Of a stretch of DNA of 64,000 nucleotides, positions 53,083 through 64,000 are shown piece by piece. Origin of the DNA: Taxillus chinensis (lineage: Eukaryota; Streptophyta; Magnoliopsida; Santalales; Loranthaceae); assembly GCA_023512835.1 (NCBI GenBank), contig CM042086.1, positions 4,875,799 through 4,939,798 on the forward strand. The letters are read 5' to 3'. A model generated the notes under the pieces. The model did not search any database. It was given only the letters and a program-made list of their open reading frames with translations, and was not told the origin of the DNA. Positions within the stretch are counted from its first letter, which is position 1; every line of letters starts with the position of its first letter. A program made the position numbers and the translations under genes.

Positions 53083-55588
53083 TCACTTCGAATTGGCCAA
53101 GTTAATGCTGAAGTCCCATAATTTCTTTGCCAATTCAATGTCTTTGGCCAGAGGAGACGGATCCGCAATGTTACTGTCTGAAAAATACTCGCCGCTTACC
53201 CCCCTTAACCTGTGGGTTCAATGCCACAAAACAAGTTGTTGCTGCCCCCTACAACCAATCCACATCAAGTGAAATAATCAGACAATGTGACAGAGATGAC
53301 TAGATGAGATGACTTAGTAAAAGTTAAACATGTCTGATTTAAGTGAAATAATCAGATGAGATGATTGGATAGAAGTTGTTGCTACCAGCCTACCACTGAC
53401 AACCAATCCACATCCAATGAAATAATCAGATAATGTGTGAGAGACGAGATGGCCGAGTAAAAATTGAACCCATCTTGTTTAAGTGAATGTTGTGATTTAA
53501 GCATTTATGGTCTGTGAAACAAGATATTTTTTGATAATCCATTTTTGGGGAAGCAAGATAGAGGCTTTATTTGAGGTTTCTTATATTTGAACTTCACAAT
53601 TGGAATCTAATTAGGGGCAATAAATAGGTTTATAGGGCAATTTTGAAATTTATTATTGAGAGGTGAGAAAAATATTAAGACGGTGTGAGGGGTAAAAATA
53701 CATGTGTGACCTACAAAGCCCTATTAAGATGTAGGAAAGAGACCTATGAAAAATATCCCTTATATGGTTAATCTTTCGGATGTAAGTCAAATTACTGAGA
53801 CATGCAATGCAACTTAAATAAATTATAATTTCTTTATCTTGTTGATGGGTGAATTGAAAGCATTTCTGCGTGAAGGCAAATGGAGAAAAAAAACAGAGAA
53901 GGGAAAAAAAAGTAAAACACGTAGACAAAATTTATTAATGCAATTCTTATACAAACATAAGCACAAAATCTTGTGCCAGAGAGGTTAGTTTACCAAGTAC
54001 AAGTATCTTAAATTTAATCCCTATAGAAGTGAGTAAGCTACCGAAAACAAAATGTCAAATTAAATACAATAAAAACCGTAGAATTTTTTTTTTTCAAAAA
54101 GCATCTTGTCCCATAGATGTCTTGATTTAGATATCAAATTTCCAACAAAAAGCATTTTCAAAAATAAAAATGTACCTGTGGAATACTTCTGGTCAAGTAC
54201 TTTATACACATGTTAAACATGGCTGCAAAAACAAGTAGAAAAATAACACTGGCATTAACAAGAAAACAAATCCCATATATCTTGATTAGACTACAAATTA
54301 TCACACTTGCACCACTATAAGCCATCTAGGAATTGTTAAGACTAGTAATGAGAACAATTAAACCATAATTTCACTCTCATGACAATTTGGACCAGACTAG
54401 CCCCTAAAGATATAAACGAATATGATGATTATAATTTACCACTTACCAGTAATATAGGGGTGGTGACGCAACAGATTGGTGAAAATTACTCCAGGATGCA
54501 GAGAATTAGCAGTAATGTTTACCCCTTCTTCCTGTTTGATTTGAAAGGAATTATTTTTGGACTGATTAGCTCTACCTAATTTACTAGCATGAAAACATAA
54601 GAAAATGGAATAATAGAACAGATAAAAAGGTGCTAAGTGCTTGTGCCATTATCTAATTATTTGATCTTGATGCCGTTGATCAAAATTATTAATTTATTAC
54701 AGCAACGACTTATTACAACTTGATCAACTTATTGATAGAAAATGCTTTTTACTGCCTCAGAATTCACTGTAATAAGTTGTTGCTGCCTTTGTAGACACAA
54801 ATTTTGATGACAAAATATGTTCCATAATAGAAAGCTATTCTTTTCATGATCATATAAAGAGCTAAAGATGAGAGGTCATTCACAAATATGCTGGTGTGAA
54901 TGTTACAGAATAATGTTAGATTGTTCAGGATATAATTAGCACCTTGAAATGCCGTGTAAGCTCCTTAGCGTGCAGTATGTTGGCTAGCTTTGATTGCCCA
55001 TAGGCATTTAAGCTACTGTATCTGTAGATTAGCGTGGTTAAAGGGAAAATAAGAACAAGAAGCATGAACGCAAAATCATAATATGATCTGAGCCTCCAAA
55101 ATGAAACTTACTTTGACTCATTGTTGATTGTATCAAAGCTTATTCCTGAAGGGTATGTAACCTTATGAGCCAATGAAGAGACATTAACGATCCTTCCTTC
55201 CTTTTTGCTTTCACATGCCGTTTTTTTAAGAGTCTCCAGCAATAGATTTGTCAAAACAAAATGACCTGCGGGAAGGCCGTAATCTCGCTAACGTTATGAA
55301 GTCTACATAATTTGTCATCTGTAAAATTTACAAATGTCTAACACACACACACACACAAAGACAATTTGATGGCTCATTTTATAATTGTATAAGACAGATA
55401 AATAATGAAGCGGTTTCAGTTACTGCTTGATACCTATGTCTTGCGAAGCATGAAATGTTTCAGCCATGCCAACAGATGGCACTTGTAAACGTTAGGGGTG
55501 TAAATGCTTCGGTTAGAATCGGTCAATAAACAATTTGAAATGAACAGTATATATGAAAAGGACCGGTTAGTATATGACCTCATATACC

Positions 55589-55639
<51 letters not shown>

Positions 55640-56515
55640 TTGGCAGTTGGATATATCAAAATGGCGTAACAGATCAAAACATCTTCAGTACACATCAACA
55701 ATACAGCAGCACGAAAAGTGAACGTGTAAATTAGTCTTACCAATAGTGTTCATTCAATCCCTCATGCATGATTCACTTCAAAAATAACATCACATTAGTA
55801 AAAACATACATACCCAAATAGTTAGTGGCAAATTGCATTTCAATGCCGTCTTCGGAAAGTTTGAAAGGTGTTGCCATAATCCCTGCATTGTTACTTCAAA
55901 AAAAAAAAAAAAAGGACAGGTTTTGAGTAATGTTCATTTTAGGCAAAACGCGTGCAGGCACAAACTGAGTAATCAGCAGCTACCTACAATTGCTGTAACT
56001 TGTTTCCCTTACATGAGAATGCTTAAGGGGCGACCCGAGGAAATATACTCTGACGCAAATTTCCGTACTGATCCCAGAGAGCTGACATCCAATGCCGTGA
56101 TATCAATCTCAGCCGCAGGGGCTTCCCTGAGGATTGCTTCTTTGACAACCTTTCCCGCATTCACATTCCTTACAGCCATAACAACACGGACACCTCTTAA
56201 GGCAAGGACGCGAGTTGTTTCCGCGCCAAGACCACTCGATGCTCCTAATAACATTACAATGATCAATACAGAGGCAGAACAGAACACGAATTTCAAGCAT
56301 GAACCAGGAGGTTGACGACTTGACAAAAACATATTATATGGAACTTATGTACATAGAAAACAAGTGAAAATTAAGGACTAAAAAGGCATATCAATATTCA
56401 AAGCCAGACCTGTAATAATAGCAGTGAGACCAGTTCCATCAACCCCTTGAGTAACATCCTCTGCTGTGGAGCGGGCAGAGAACCCAGATGGACCTTTCCA
56501 CCCCAGAAACCACAT
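53083..56515 (-). CDS. TIC32-like short-chain dehydrogenase, copy B (last exon frameshifted)
   Basis: Eight exons on the minus strand: 56515-56410, 56244-56013, 55893-55814, 55265-55112, 55021-54943, 54531-54447, 54222-54176 and 53248-53083. All introns are GT-AG and seven exon lengths equal those of copy A. A classical NADP(H)-binding [23 protein letters not shown] at the start, TGASSGLG cofactor motif, [17 protein letters not shown] (catalytic serine) and YGQSK (catalytic Tyr/Lys). Exon 8 is 166 bases instead of 165. A run of six G on the coding strand (53201-53206), expected to be five, shifts the frame and creates a stop at 53171-53173, about 30 residues early. The rest would read DSNIADP and so on to a TGA at 53083. 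In pea Tic32 the C terminus carries the calmodulin-binding region, which would be lost here. It may be a real mutation or a homopolymer error. Confidence 0.85.
53226..53490. repeat. Duplicated exon 8 acceptor region in SDR copy B
   Basis: The sequence around the exon 8 start (GTTGTTGCT, then CCAATCCACATC, GAAATAATCAGA and AATGTG) occurs at about 53235-53290 and again at about 53367-53435 inside the preceding intron. The second copy carries an extra few bases. It includes an extra partial acceptor region, so a cryptic 3' splice site is possible. Confidence 0.65.
55590..55637. repeat. (TA)n microsatellite in intron 3 of SDR copy B
   Basis: About 24 TA units. The intron (55266-55813, 548 bp) is more than twice the length of the matching intron of copy A (205 bp). 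The extra DNA includes a GGGGTGTAAATGCTTCGGTT block reminiscent of dispersed repeats. Confidence 0.9.
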
Positions 56516-58000
56516 TTTTTTGCAGAGCTTAAACCCTTTTTTCTTTTATATTTTATTTAAGTTGTAGGTAAATTTTGCAGATCTTAAAGCTTCTCTATCA
56601 AAGAAACAAAACCCACGAACCCATTTATAAAATAACCTCCATTACGTTCCAATCAGCAGCATTGGCTAGCATCACAAGACTGGAAAACGTCAGTCACAAC
56701 AATTTGGTTTTGTTTGTTTTTTTTTCCGCTGAGGCGCTGTGGCTCGCCATTTATGACTTTTTTTTCTTTCTAGTAAACGCCATAGCTGACTAGGCGTGTT
56801 TTTGCTTTGCGGTCACCCCCAGTTGTAATATAATATACCAGTTGGGTCATGAATCGCTTTCATTTGGACTGCAATACTCAATATCATCATCATCATGTCG
56901 TCATCAAATAATGATAATGGGTCACGCCAAACTTATAAATACAATCCTCTTAAATAATTAATTTATAAATAATAATTTAATATTAAAAAATTACACTAAT
57001 CATTTATAATTTAATTTTAATGATACACTCTTTCTATTGTAATACTCTCTATGTTCTTTCTCTCCTCCTCCCCTGCAAGGTCCACGATCAATTTTGATCG
57101 GATTTAAGTGTATTTGATGACCGAAGGTGAAAACCCTAAACGATTCATTTGAGCCGCCAGAAACAAAAATTTTAATATCATCATCATCAAATAATAATAA
57201 TAATGTAAATTTTCATTTGGCCCTCCAACTTTACTCTAATTTATAAGCTAATAGCCTTGGGAGTCTTTTTTTCAAAAACATGTAAGCTCTTAAAATATTA
57301 CATTTGTTCTAAAAACAATATGACAGTATTTAATAACAATGCATACATCATCAATTTGCTCTTTGATAATTTTATTTCCGTAAGGTCCTCCCAAATTAAC
57401 CCTCAAACTTTTAGTAGTGCGTGTTACAATCAATTTTTTATAAGCATAATACAAGAGTGTAACATAAATGTGCATCATTGACTTCCTCTCTGATAAAAAG
57501 TGATGTTTTTTTTAAAGTTGTAGACTTCCCTACTTCCAACTAACTCTATTATTAGTTTCAATATTATTCTAATCGATTTGGAAAGCTAATAGTCTTTTGC
57601 CTCTCATAAATGCATTTGTTTGTTTCATGTTTTTTTTTTATAATAACTTATCATTTTCGATATATATATATAAAGGATTGTAAGTATTCTCTAATCAAAA
57701 CAATTTAATTTTAGTTAATAATATACAAAATTTATATTGTTTTGATTTATTTTTTTGACAATATGCTACTTAGGCAACATATCTATCATGTTAATTAAAT
57801 TTATAATTTATACAAGTTTATTTGATTTTACCTAACAAAAAACTATTGATGATCAAAGTTGGTTAAATATGACTTCATCACATGGCTTATTGATACACTA
57901 ACTCACGGCTAAAAAACATATGTATTCAATTTAGTTTTATTATAATGGAAATAAGCTTTCAATAAGTAAGAAATATAATTTTAAAATATCTAATTGCTAA
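56516..58000. other. Intergenic between the two SDR genes
   Basis: This holds the presumed promoter of copy B (minus strand, just above 56515) and AT-rich sequence. ATCATCATC/AATAATAAT short repeats occur near 56880-56900 and 57180-57205. No gene is seen. Confidence 0.5.
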
Positions 58001-58007
58001 AGTCATA

Positions 58008-58560
58008 CTACATAAAAGATGTGAGACAACCTTTTTATTATGAAAACCTTTAATCTAGACCGTCTGATTAAAATTTAATGGTTCGGATCAGACTTTTATT
58101 TAACTATAACAGATTTACTGTTGCGGAGCTACAGTTAAATGAAAATATAATATGAACCGTTAGTTGTAAGATTTAACGGTCCATATTAACTTTTTCATGA
58201 TAAAGAGCTACCTTCACGTTCTAAATGTAATAAAACTCCTAATTGCTATTCAAATAAAAGGTATATTTCTATATAGAGGGTCACAAATAAATAAATAAAT
58301 AAATATGACTACAAATATATACATATATATATATATAGTCATACTACGTAGAGTATGTAAGACTATCTTCTTTCATAAGAATCTTTTATTTAAAGCGTCA
58401 TATTGAAATTGAACGGTTAAAATTAAACTTTCATTTAATTTTAACAAATTTACCGTAATAGAGCTACAGTAAAATAAAAGTCTAATCTAAATCATTAGTT
58501 ATAATATTTAACGGTCCATATTAAAGTTTTCACGATAAGAAACTAGCCTCACGTTCTCAT
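58008..58560. repeat. Two diverged copies of a 230-bp dispersed repeat
   Basis: Segments 58008-58226 and 58339-58552 share, in order, GTCATACTAC, a TAAGAC/GAGAC block, TTTATTTAA, GAGCTACAGT, ATTTAACGGTCCATATTAA and CACGTTCT. They are separated by AT-rich DNA including (AAAT)n and (TA)n; a second (TA)n follows at 58572-58611. They are non-coding and probably copies of a small non-autonomous element. Confidence 0.75.
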
Positions 58561-58568
58561 TATATCAA

Positions 58569-58618
<50 letters not shown>

Positions 58619-58908
58619 TAACATCACACAGAAACAAGTCTTCGCCATAAGGTTTAAGGTTTAGTACAAATAAGAGTACAAGTAGCCCTCAGATTCATGT
58701 ATAAACTCTATCAAATCAAGCAACAAAATTAATTCAAACACATTACAAAATGTATCTAGAATGCAATGCATTAAAGCCTGCGATCTCTCATAACAGTTAT
58801 TACTTTTCCACAACCATAAAAGGTCTTATGATAGCTAAAAGTATCTCGAACGCTGAACGAACAGGATATCTAACTCATTCGAACAAAAGCCTAAATTCCA
58901 TCCCAGTT

Positions 58909-59817
58909 TTACTTTGGATTGGTTAAGCTGATGCTGAACTCCCATAGTCTGTTTGCCAATTCTGTGTCTTTACCCAGAGCACTCGGTTCGGCGACATTAC
59001 TGTCTGAGAAATATTTGCCACTGATCCCCTCGACTTGTGGGTTCAATGCCAAATAACAAGTTGTTGCCGCCCCCTACATCGAAATTAAACCCATTGAAAT
59101 AACCAGATAATTTGTGCAGACTTGAGTCAACTCAATCAAAGCTGGAACACTTCAAGTTCAAGTGAATGTTGGGATTTTAAGAATTTATGTTGTTTGAAGC
59201 ATCTTCAAAAATAAAACGCACCTGGGGAATATTTTTAAGCATGAACTTCGCAAATATGCTTCCAAGGGCTGCACAAAAAATAAAACAAAAACCGCTCAAA
59301 GCATTGACATAGCACTAGAAAACCCCCCCATATATGTTGGGGAATACTACAAAATGTCACACTTTACGGGCACAACTCTAAATAATGCATGCATGTTTGG
59401 TATGAGGAACAAATTTGAGGGGAATGAAATATGATTGGGATAAAAACTGGAAATGGAATGAAATTGGAAATCAACTTATCCTGTGAGGGGTTGGGAGAAA
59501 GAATTTTGGATATTTTTATGGAAATGAAAATGACAGGAAATGAATTTTTGAATATACCAAACATGGATATGGGAATAAATTTAGGATTAGGTGATTTCAT
59601 TCCCACTCATTTTCTCATAACAAGCATACTCTAAAGGTAACATTATGCCTTAAGAGAGGTTCGAACAATTAAAATACCATTTATAACAGTGCGATGACTC
59701 AACAGATTGGTGGGAATTGTTCCGGGATGCAGAGAATTAGCTGTAATGTTTACGCCTTCATCCTGTTTGATTAGAAGAAGGGAGGTGCTTAGATTGGTTC
59801 AAAACTAGAATAACATC

Positions 59818-59861
<44 letters not shown>

Positions 59862-62751
59862 ATTAATGGAACAGAAAATGGATTTTATGAATCCATGACT
59901 TAAAATGCTTATAATTTTACCAACTCCATACGAACTAACATCGATGATAAAATGCAATTTCATAAATGAACAAAATAGCCGCAGAACTGCAGTGTCAATG
60001 CTGTAGTTAAACTGAGAAGTTTCAAAATGCAGTATCATGCATGCTATTAGTTAACTAGTCAATGCCACTACCTTTTAATTCTCATTTCTTAGTATCCTCA
60101 ACTTTTGGTCATTGTATATTATGTACATTCCTATTCACAAAAAAAAAAAAAAACATTCATCTACTCAAGCTAAATATCAAATTGTTGAAAATTAATTAAG
60201 ATTTACAATATGTCATGGCAACATTTGCAATATCTAGAAATAAGTGCAATATCTGAGAATTGATATGAATAACATAATGTGTTTGGATGTGATCATGTCA
60301 CCTAAAATCTTAAATATGCCTTGGCATCTAGAACTAGAAGCCCATCATGCCTTAACTAGGCTAGGCTTTTCAAACTTGAAAGAGAAATTGTTCAAGCACA
60401 CATGTATAAATCCCAAGTTCTTTGCTCTTCTTGATGTAATCTATTAGTTCATTGCAACAAACTTGAAATTTTTTTAGCACAAAAGAACATTCATATGGTG
60501 TCTCAAAAATGTGGAAGACACCATAAGAACAAACTTTCCTTTTAGGATTAACGCCACGTGGGCTCGTCCCATTCCAAAAGCCACGCCTAAGCTCCATGCT
60601 TGAGACTCAATAAAGGCACACTTCTCTGAAAATCCATTTATTTTTGGTCTCTTTTGATGCAACATGGTCACAAGGGGCAGCCAAATACCTAGCATTTAGA
60701 CTAAAACTATAATTAATCAATTGGAATCTAAAATATTGAGACTATTCTATTTATGATCGCCTTTCTTTAATGTCATAGTTTTAGCCCATTTTAATGCTTT
60801 CTTCTACCTCCCCCTTTTCCATCTTCCATTAAGATGTATTGGAGATGCATTATTACCATTAAGATGTATTGGAGATGCTCTAACATATCCATTTTTATTT
60901 ACTATACTAACATTCTCCCCAAAACAACAATTCTGGTTTATATTGCCAAAGTTATTTCTATTAAATTTGCTTTTACTACAGGACCACTTTGTGCCTTGTG
61001 AGTGTTGGTGCGTTTAAAAACTGTGTTTGAGAGAGAGAGAGAGAGAGAGATGGGTCATAAACAATTATATTGGAGCAATTGCTATGGATATTTGTCAGAT
61101 GGCTCAGAATACAATTATCACCTTCAAATGCCTTGCAAGCTCATTAGCATGCAGTATGTTTGCAAGCTTTGATTGCCCGTAGGCATTTAACGAACTGTAC
61201 CTGTATATTACCATGATAAAAAGAAATTAAAATTAAAAAAACGAACATGAATGAAAAAAGAACATCAAGTTTCAAAATGCATGAAACACCTTAATGAATA
61301 TTACCTTGACTCATCATTGATTGAATCAAAGTTTATTCCAGAAGGATATGTAAACTGATGAGCTAATGAAGAGACATTAATGATCCTTCCTTCCTTCTTG
61401 CTGTCACGTGCAGTATTTTTCATTGTCTCCAACAATAGACTTGTTAAAAGAAAATGACCTGCAGGAAGTCCATCAGCTATCTTTCTTTATGAAGTGAACA
61501 CAATCAGGGTTCTAAAGAGAGACTAAGAATTTTACAAATATACTTGGAGGAAATAATAATAATTTGGCAAAAGCTTTTATAGGACAAGTCCATAATAATA
61601 TGAGTAGTGTTCATCATTTGTGAAAAAAACTGCTCACGGTTTTTGAAGCAAAAACAAACATACCCAAATGGTTAGTGGCGAATTGCATTTCAATGCCATC
61701 TTTGGAAAGCTTGAATGGTGTTGCCATGATCCCTGCATTGTTACTTCCAAAAAATGACACAATTTTAGTATTGTCTAATTTTAAACAAATAGAATGCAGA
61801 CATAAATTGTGTAATCTTCCATTACAATTGCTATATTACAGTTTTCTTACATAAGGATGTTCAGAGGGCGAGCCAAGGATATATATTCTGACACAAATTT
61901 CCTCACTGATGCCAGTGAGCTGACATCCATTTCCATGATATCAATCTTAGCAGCAGGGTTTTCCTTGAGGATTTTCTCTTTGACATTATTTCCCGCATTC
62001 ACATTCCTTACCGCCATAACAACATGGACACCTCTTAAGGCAAGGACACGTGTTGTTTCCGCCCCAATACCACTTGATGCTCCTAAAATAAACACAAATT
62101 AGAAGTTCTTATTTATGAGATAATGCAGTTATTATAACCTGCTTAGGTTCAGAGCAGAGGAGCAGCAGATTTGAGTCAACGTGAATTCAAGAAGATGTCA
62201 TTAAATCTTCAGGAATCACAATACCAGACAACTTAACTGGCTTTTATAAATCTTAATCATAGGAAGCATATCCACCCAAAAAAAATATCAATTTCCGTTG
62301 AATAAAATTATAAAAATCAACACTTGTCGAAAACACCTTAAAGTGTTTGAGAAGCTTATTTTGGTTATTTATAAACTGGTGATTAACATGGTTTTATTCA
62401 TAAACTCGCCCAAACACCCTTAAATATAGTATACTGCTTCAGCGATCACCCTTTTCTTTCAAAAAAAGATTTTTAAAAAAAATATACAACAACCCAACCC
62501 ACAGATACTATCTTTAATATTCATTATATTAACAGCTGGGATCACACTTTTACATGGACCAACAAACTGACTAAAAAAATCAGTTTCATATAAAATTTTA
62601 AAAAGTAATAATTTTTTTTTTAAAAAAATAGATATATATATATATATATAACAACTTTTTTTGACGTAGGTAGGTAAATAATTTATTAATAAGGGAGGGT
62701 ATACGGCTCCTGCATCTCAATCCACAAAATATTCATTTTCTTCATCAGCAC

Positions 62752-62804
<53 letters not shown>

Positions 62805-63054
62805 ACTCACACACACACACACACACATGTGATTATGAAATCACAGATTCACAACACTCCAAAAAATAAAATAAAAACTTCAGCACATAGACAACAAATG
62901 ACAAGAAAAACCCATATGAAATACAAAATCAAAGAGCCCAAGCCAGACCTGTGATGATAGCAGTGAGACCGGTTCCATCGACACCTTTGGTAACATCCTC
63001 TGCCGTGGAGCGAGCAGAGAACCCAGATGGACCTTTCCACCCAAAAATCCACAT
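58909..63054 (-). CDS. TIC32-like short-chain dehydrogenase, copy A (intact)
   Basis: Eight exons on the minus strand: 63054-62949, 62082-61851, 61743-61664, 61458-61305, 61200-61122, 59762-59678, 59268-59222 and 59073-58909 (TAA). All splice sites are GT-AG and the coding length is 948 nt, 315 residues, as in TIC32 proteins. The SDR fold is clear: TGASSGIG (residues 35-42, NADP(H) binding), [10 protein letters not shown] (from 114), NVSSLAH (167-173, catalytic serine) and YGQSK (Y198, K202). The N terminus [20 protein letters not shown] is typical of the TIC32 group. In pea, Tic32 is a calmodulin-binding dehydrogenase at the chloroplast inner envelope import complex; related plant paralogues have uncertain substrates, so the name is by family. 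The ATG at 63054 precedes the GTG that an automated start call would take. It is the upstream member of a tandem pair with copy B. Confidence 0.93.
59387..59634. mobile_element. MITE in intron 6 of SDR copy A
   Basis: The left end GCATGTTTGGTATGAG and the reverse complement of the right end, GTATGCTTGTTATGAG, form an imperfect 16-bp inverted repeat. The interior is rich in GGAATGAAAT-like words with complementary ATTCCCACTCATT at the far side, as in hAT-type MITEs. It lies wholly inside the intron 59269-59677. Open frames on both strands here are by-products. Confidence 0.6.
59815..59858. repeat. (AAT)n microsatellite in intron 5 of SDR copy A
   Basis: About 14 AAT units inside the long intron 59763-61121. 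Confidence 0.9.
62756..62827. repeat. Compound (CT)n/(CA)n microsatellite in intron 1 of SDR copy A
   Basis: A CT run of about 45 bases changes through ACTCACTC into a CA run. It is non-coding and likely to vary in length between individuals. Confidence 0.9.
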
Positions 63055-63880
63055 TATGTTTTTTTTCAAAGTTGCCTCACAAATCCACAAACAAGCCCCA
63101 CTTACTTATACTGGAACGTCAAATCCCGCTTCAGTCAGCAACACGTCGTCGTTGTATAGACCCTGGAAGGAAACAAAAACGCCATTTAATACCAATTTGT
63201 TTGATTTCCAAAGACGGCACTCAGAACAATCAAGTAGCAATTTAATAATATTTTCCGTAGGATTCACTGTTACTTTTATATGTTAATAATTAAGTCTAAT
63301 ACATATTTTAATTAGGAAGATAAAATAAAATCGTGTCTTTATTTTATTATTTATAACTAATTCATTGATATTAAATAAAAGTAAAATTAAAATTACGATT
63401 TAATTATAAATTAGGCTTAAAATGGATTAACCGATAAAGTATTTAACAATTTTTGTTACCAGTTAAATTTTACTAATCAAATTCCACGCATAGTTTACGC
63501 ATCCTTATAATATAGTTTTGTTTTTTAAAATATGGTTTCAAATCTTGTATGAGGGTGAGTAAAACGGATTCAAATATCATACGATGTTTGTTTCGAATAT
63601 TTTTTGTTTTAGTGATAACTGTTTTTAGAGACCGAAACAAATATAAAAAATAAAAAATTGTTTTTAATTTAAAAGATCGTAAAAATAAAAAATATATTTT
63701 ATATATTTTTTAATTTTCTGCAATTAAAAACAGTTATTTTATTTTCAAAAATAAAAACACGCCAATCAAACTTACCGAAAAAAGTCACCAAACACGCGGG
63801 CTACGCGCAGTCGCGCACCCCTCGTTAACAAACAGCGATTTTAAAAAAGGGCAGTGGCCCGTGGTCAGCACGGAAACAAA
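63055..63880. other. Upstream region of SDR copy A
   Basis: Presumed promoter side of the minus-strand SDR gene. It is AT-rich from 63240 to 63760. No gene or clear TATA box could be assigned. Confidence 0.45.
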
Positions 63881-63895
63881 TCAACGGCCGCCAGG

Positions 63896-63901
63896 CACGT
63901 G
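63896..63901. promoter_or_regulatory. G-box (CACGTG) in a GC-richer upstream block
   Basis: CACGTG sits in a locally GC-rich stretch (63775-63920), about 850 bp upstream of SDR copy A on its minus strand. The G-box is the core site for plant bZIP and bHLH factors. Whether it serves this gene or one beyond the window edge is unknown. Confidence 0.3.
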
Positions 63902-64000
63902 TTCGCACGGCTCCTACAAATAGATTTAAAAAAAAAAAAAAACAAAGTACGATGAATAGTTCATTTACATTATTATTATTTTATTGTGAATCTCAGAGAG

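Noticed and set aside
56009..56332. A separate short SDR gene at this position (and another at 61847-62095)
   Set aside because: These are exon 2 of the two eight-exon SDR genes read through into the adjoining introns.
59364..59634. Methionine/glycine-rich frames on both strands
   Set aside because: They fall inside a MITE with inverted repeats in an SDR intron.

Overview
The window is eudicot nuclear DNA. It is AT-rich, has GT-AG introns, plant-only gene families, abundant transposable-element debris and many (TA)n, (GA)n and (CT)n microsatellites. I cannot fix the species. No bacterial, organellar or viral gene arrangement is present.

Layout. 1-2.6 kb: no recognisable gene. 2.6-2.9 kb: a GC-richer patch that could be the 5' end of a minus-strand gene. 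2.9-8.6 kb: a tandem duplication of a non-coding unit of about 2.8 kb. 9.2-13.3 kb: a heavily decayed leucine-rich-repeat receptor kinase of the MIK2 / At1g35710-like type. 13.7-18.1 kb: a broken Ty1/copia retrotransposon whose 3' end runs into a 241-bp poly(T) tract. 20.2-20.6 kb: a small duplication around a long (AG)n. 21.15-24.78 kb: a second receptor kinase, paralogous to the first and with an intact kinase domain; its frame is broken only by three small indels inside a strictly periodic 144-bp LRR array. 28.5-29.4 kb (minus): an intact intronless PIG-C/GPI2 gene, followed upstream by a likely leader with diverged repeats and a non-autonomous DNA transposon. 35.6-45.2 kb: non-coding long-LTR material with a tRNA-iMet-type primer-binding site, two related LTR 3' ends and a minisatellite. 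47.9-49.6 kb (+): a complete three-exon LSI2-like silicon/arsenite efflux transporter. 53.1-63.05 kb (minus): two tandem eight-exon short-chain dehydrogenase genes of the TIC32 type. The upstream copy is intact; the downstream copy has a 1-base homopolymer frameshift in its last exon.

The theme is local duplication with unequal survival: receptor kinase (dead plus nearly intact), SDR (intact plus C-terminally frameshifted) and the 2.8-kb unit. The host genes do not form a pathway: PIG-C acts in ER GPI-anchor synthesis, LSI2 in plasma-membrane metalloid efflux, the TIC32-like proteins in chloroplast-associated NADP(H) redox chemistry, and the kinases in cell-surface signalling. I found no convincing undescribed system. 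The most informative signals are the 144-bp LRR periodicity that locates the indels, a DNA transposon with an internal empty-site control, an LSI2 intron that is open in frame, and the homopolymer frameshift in the second SDR.
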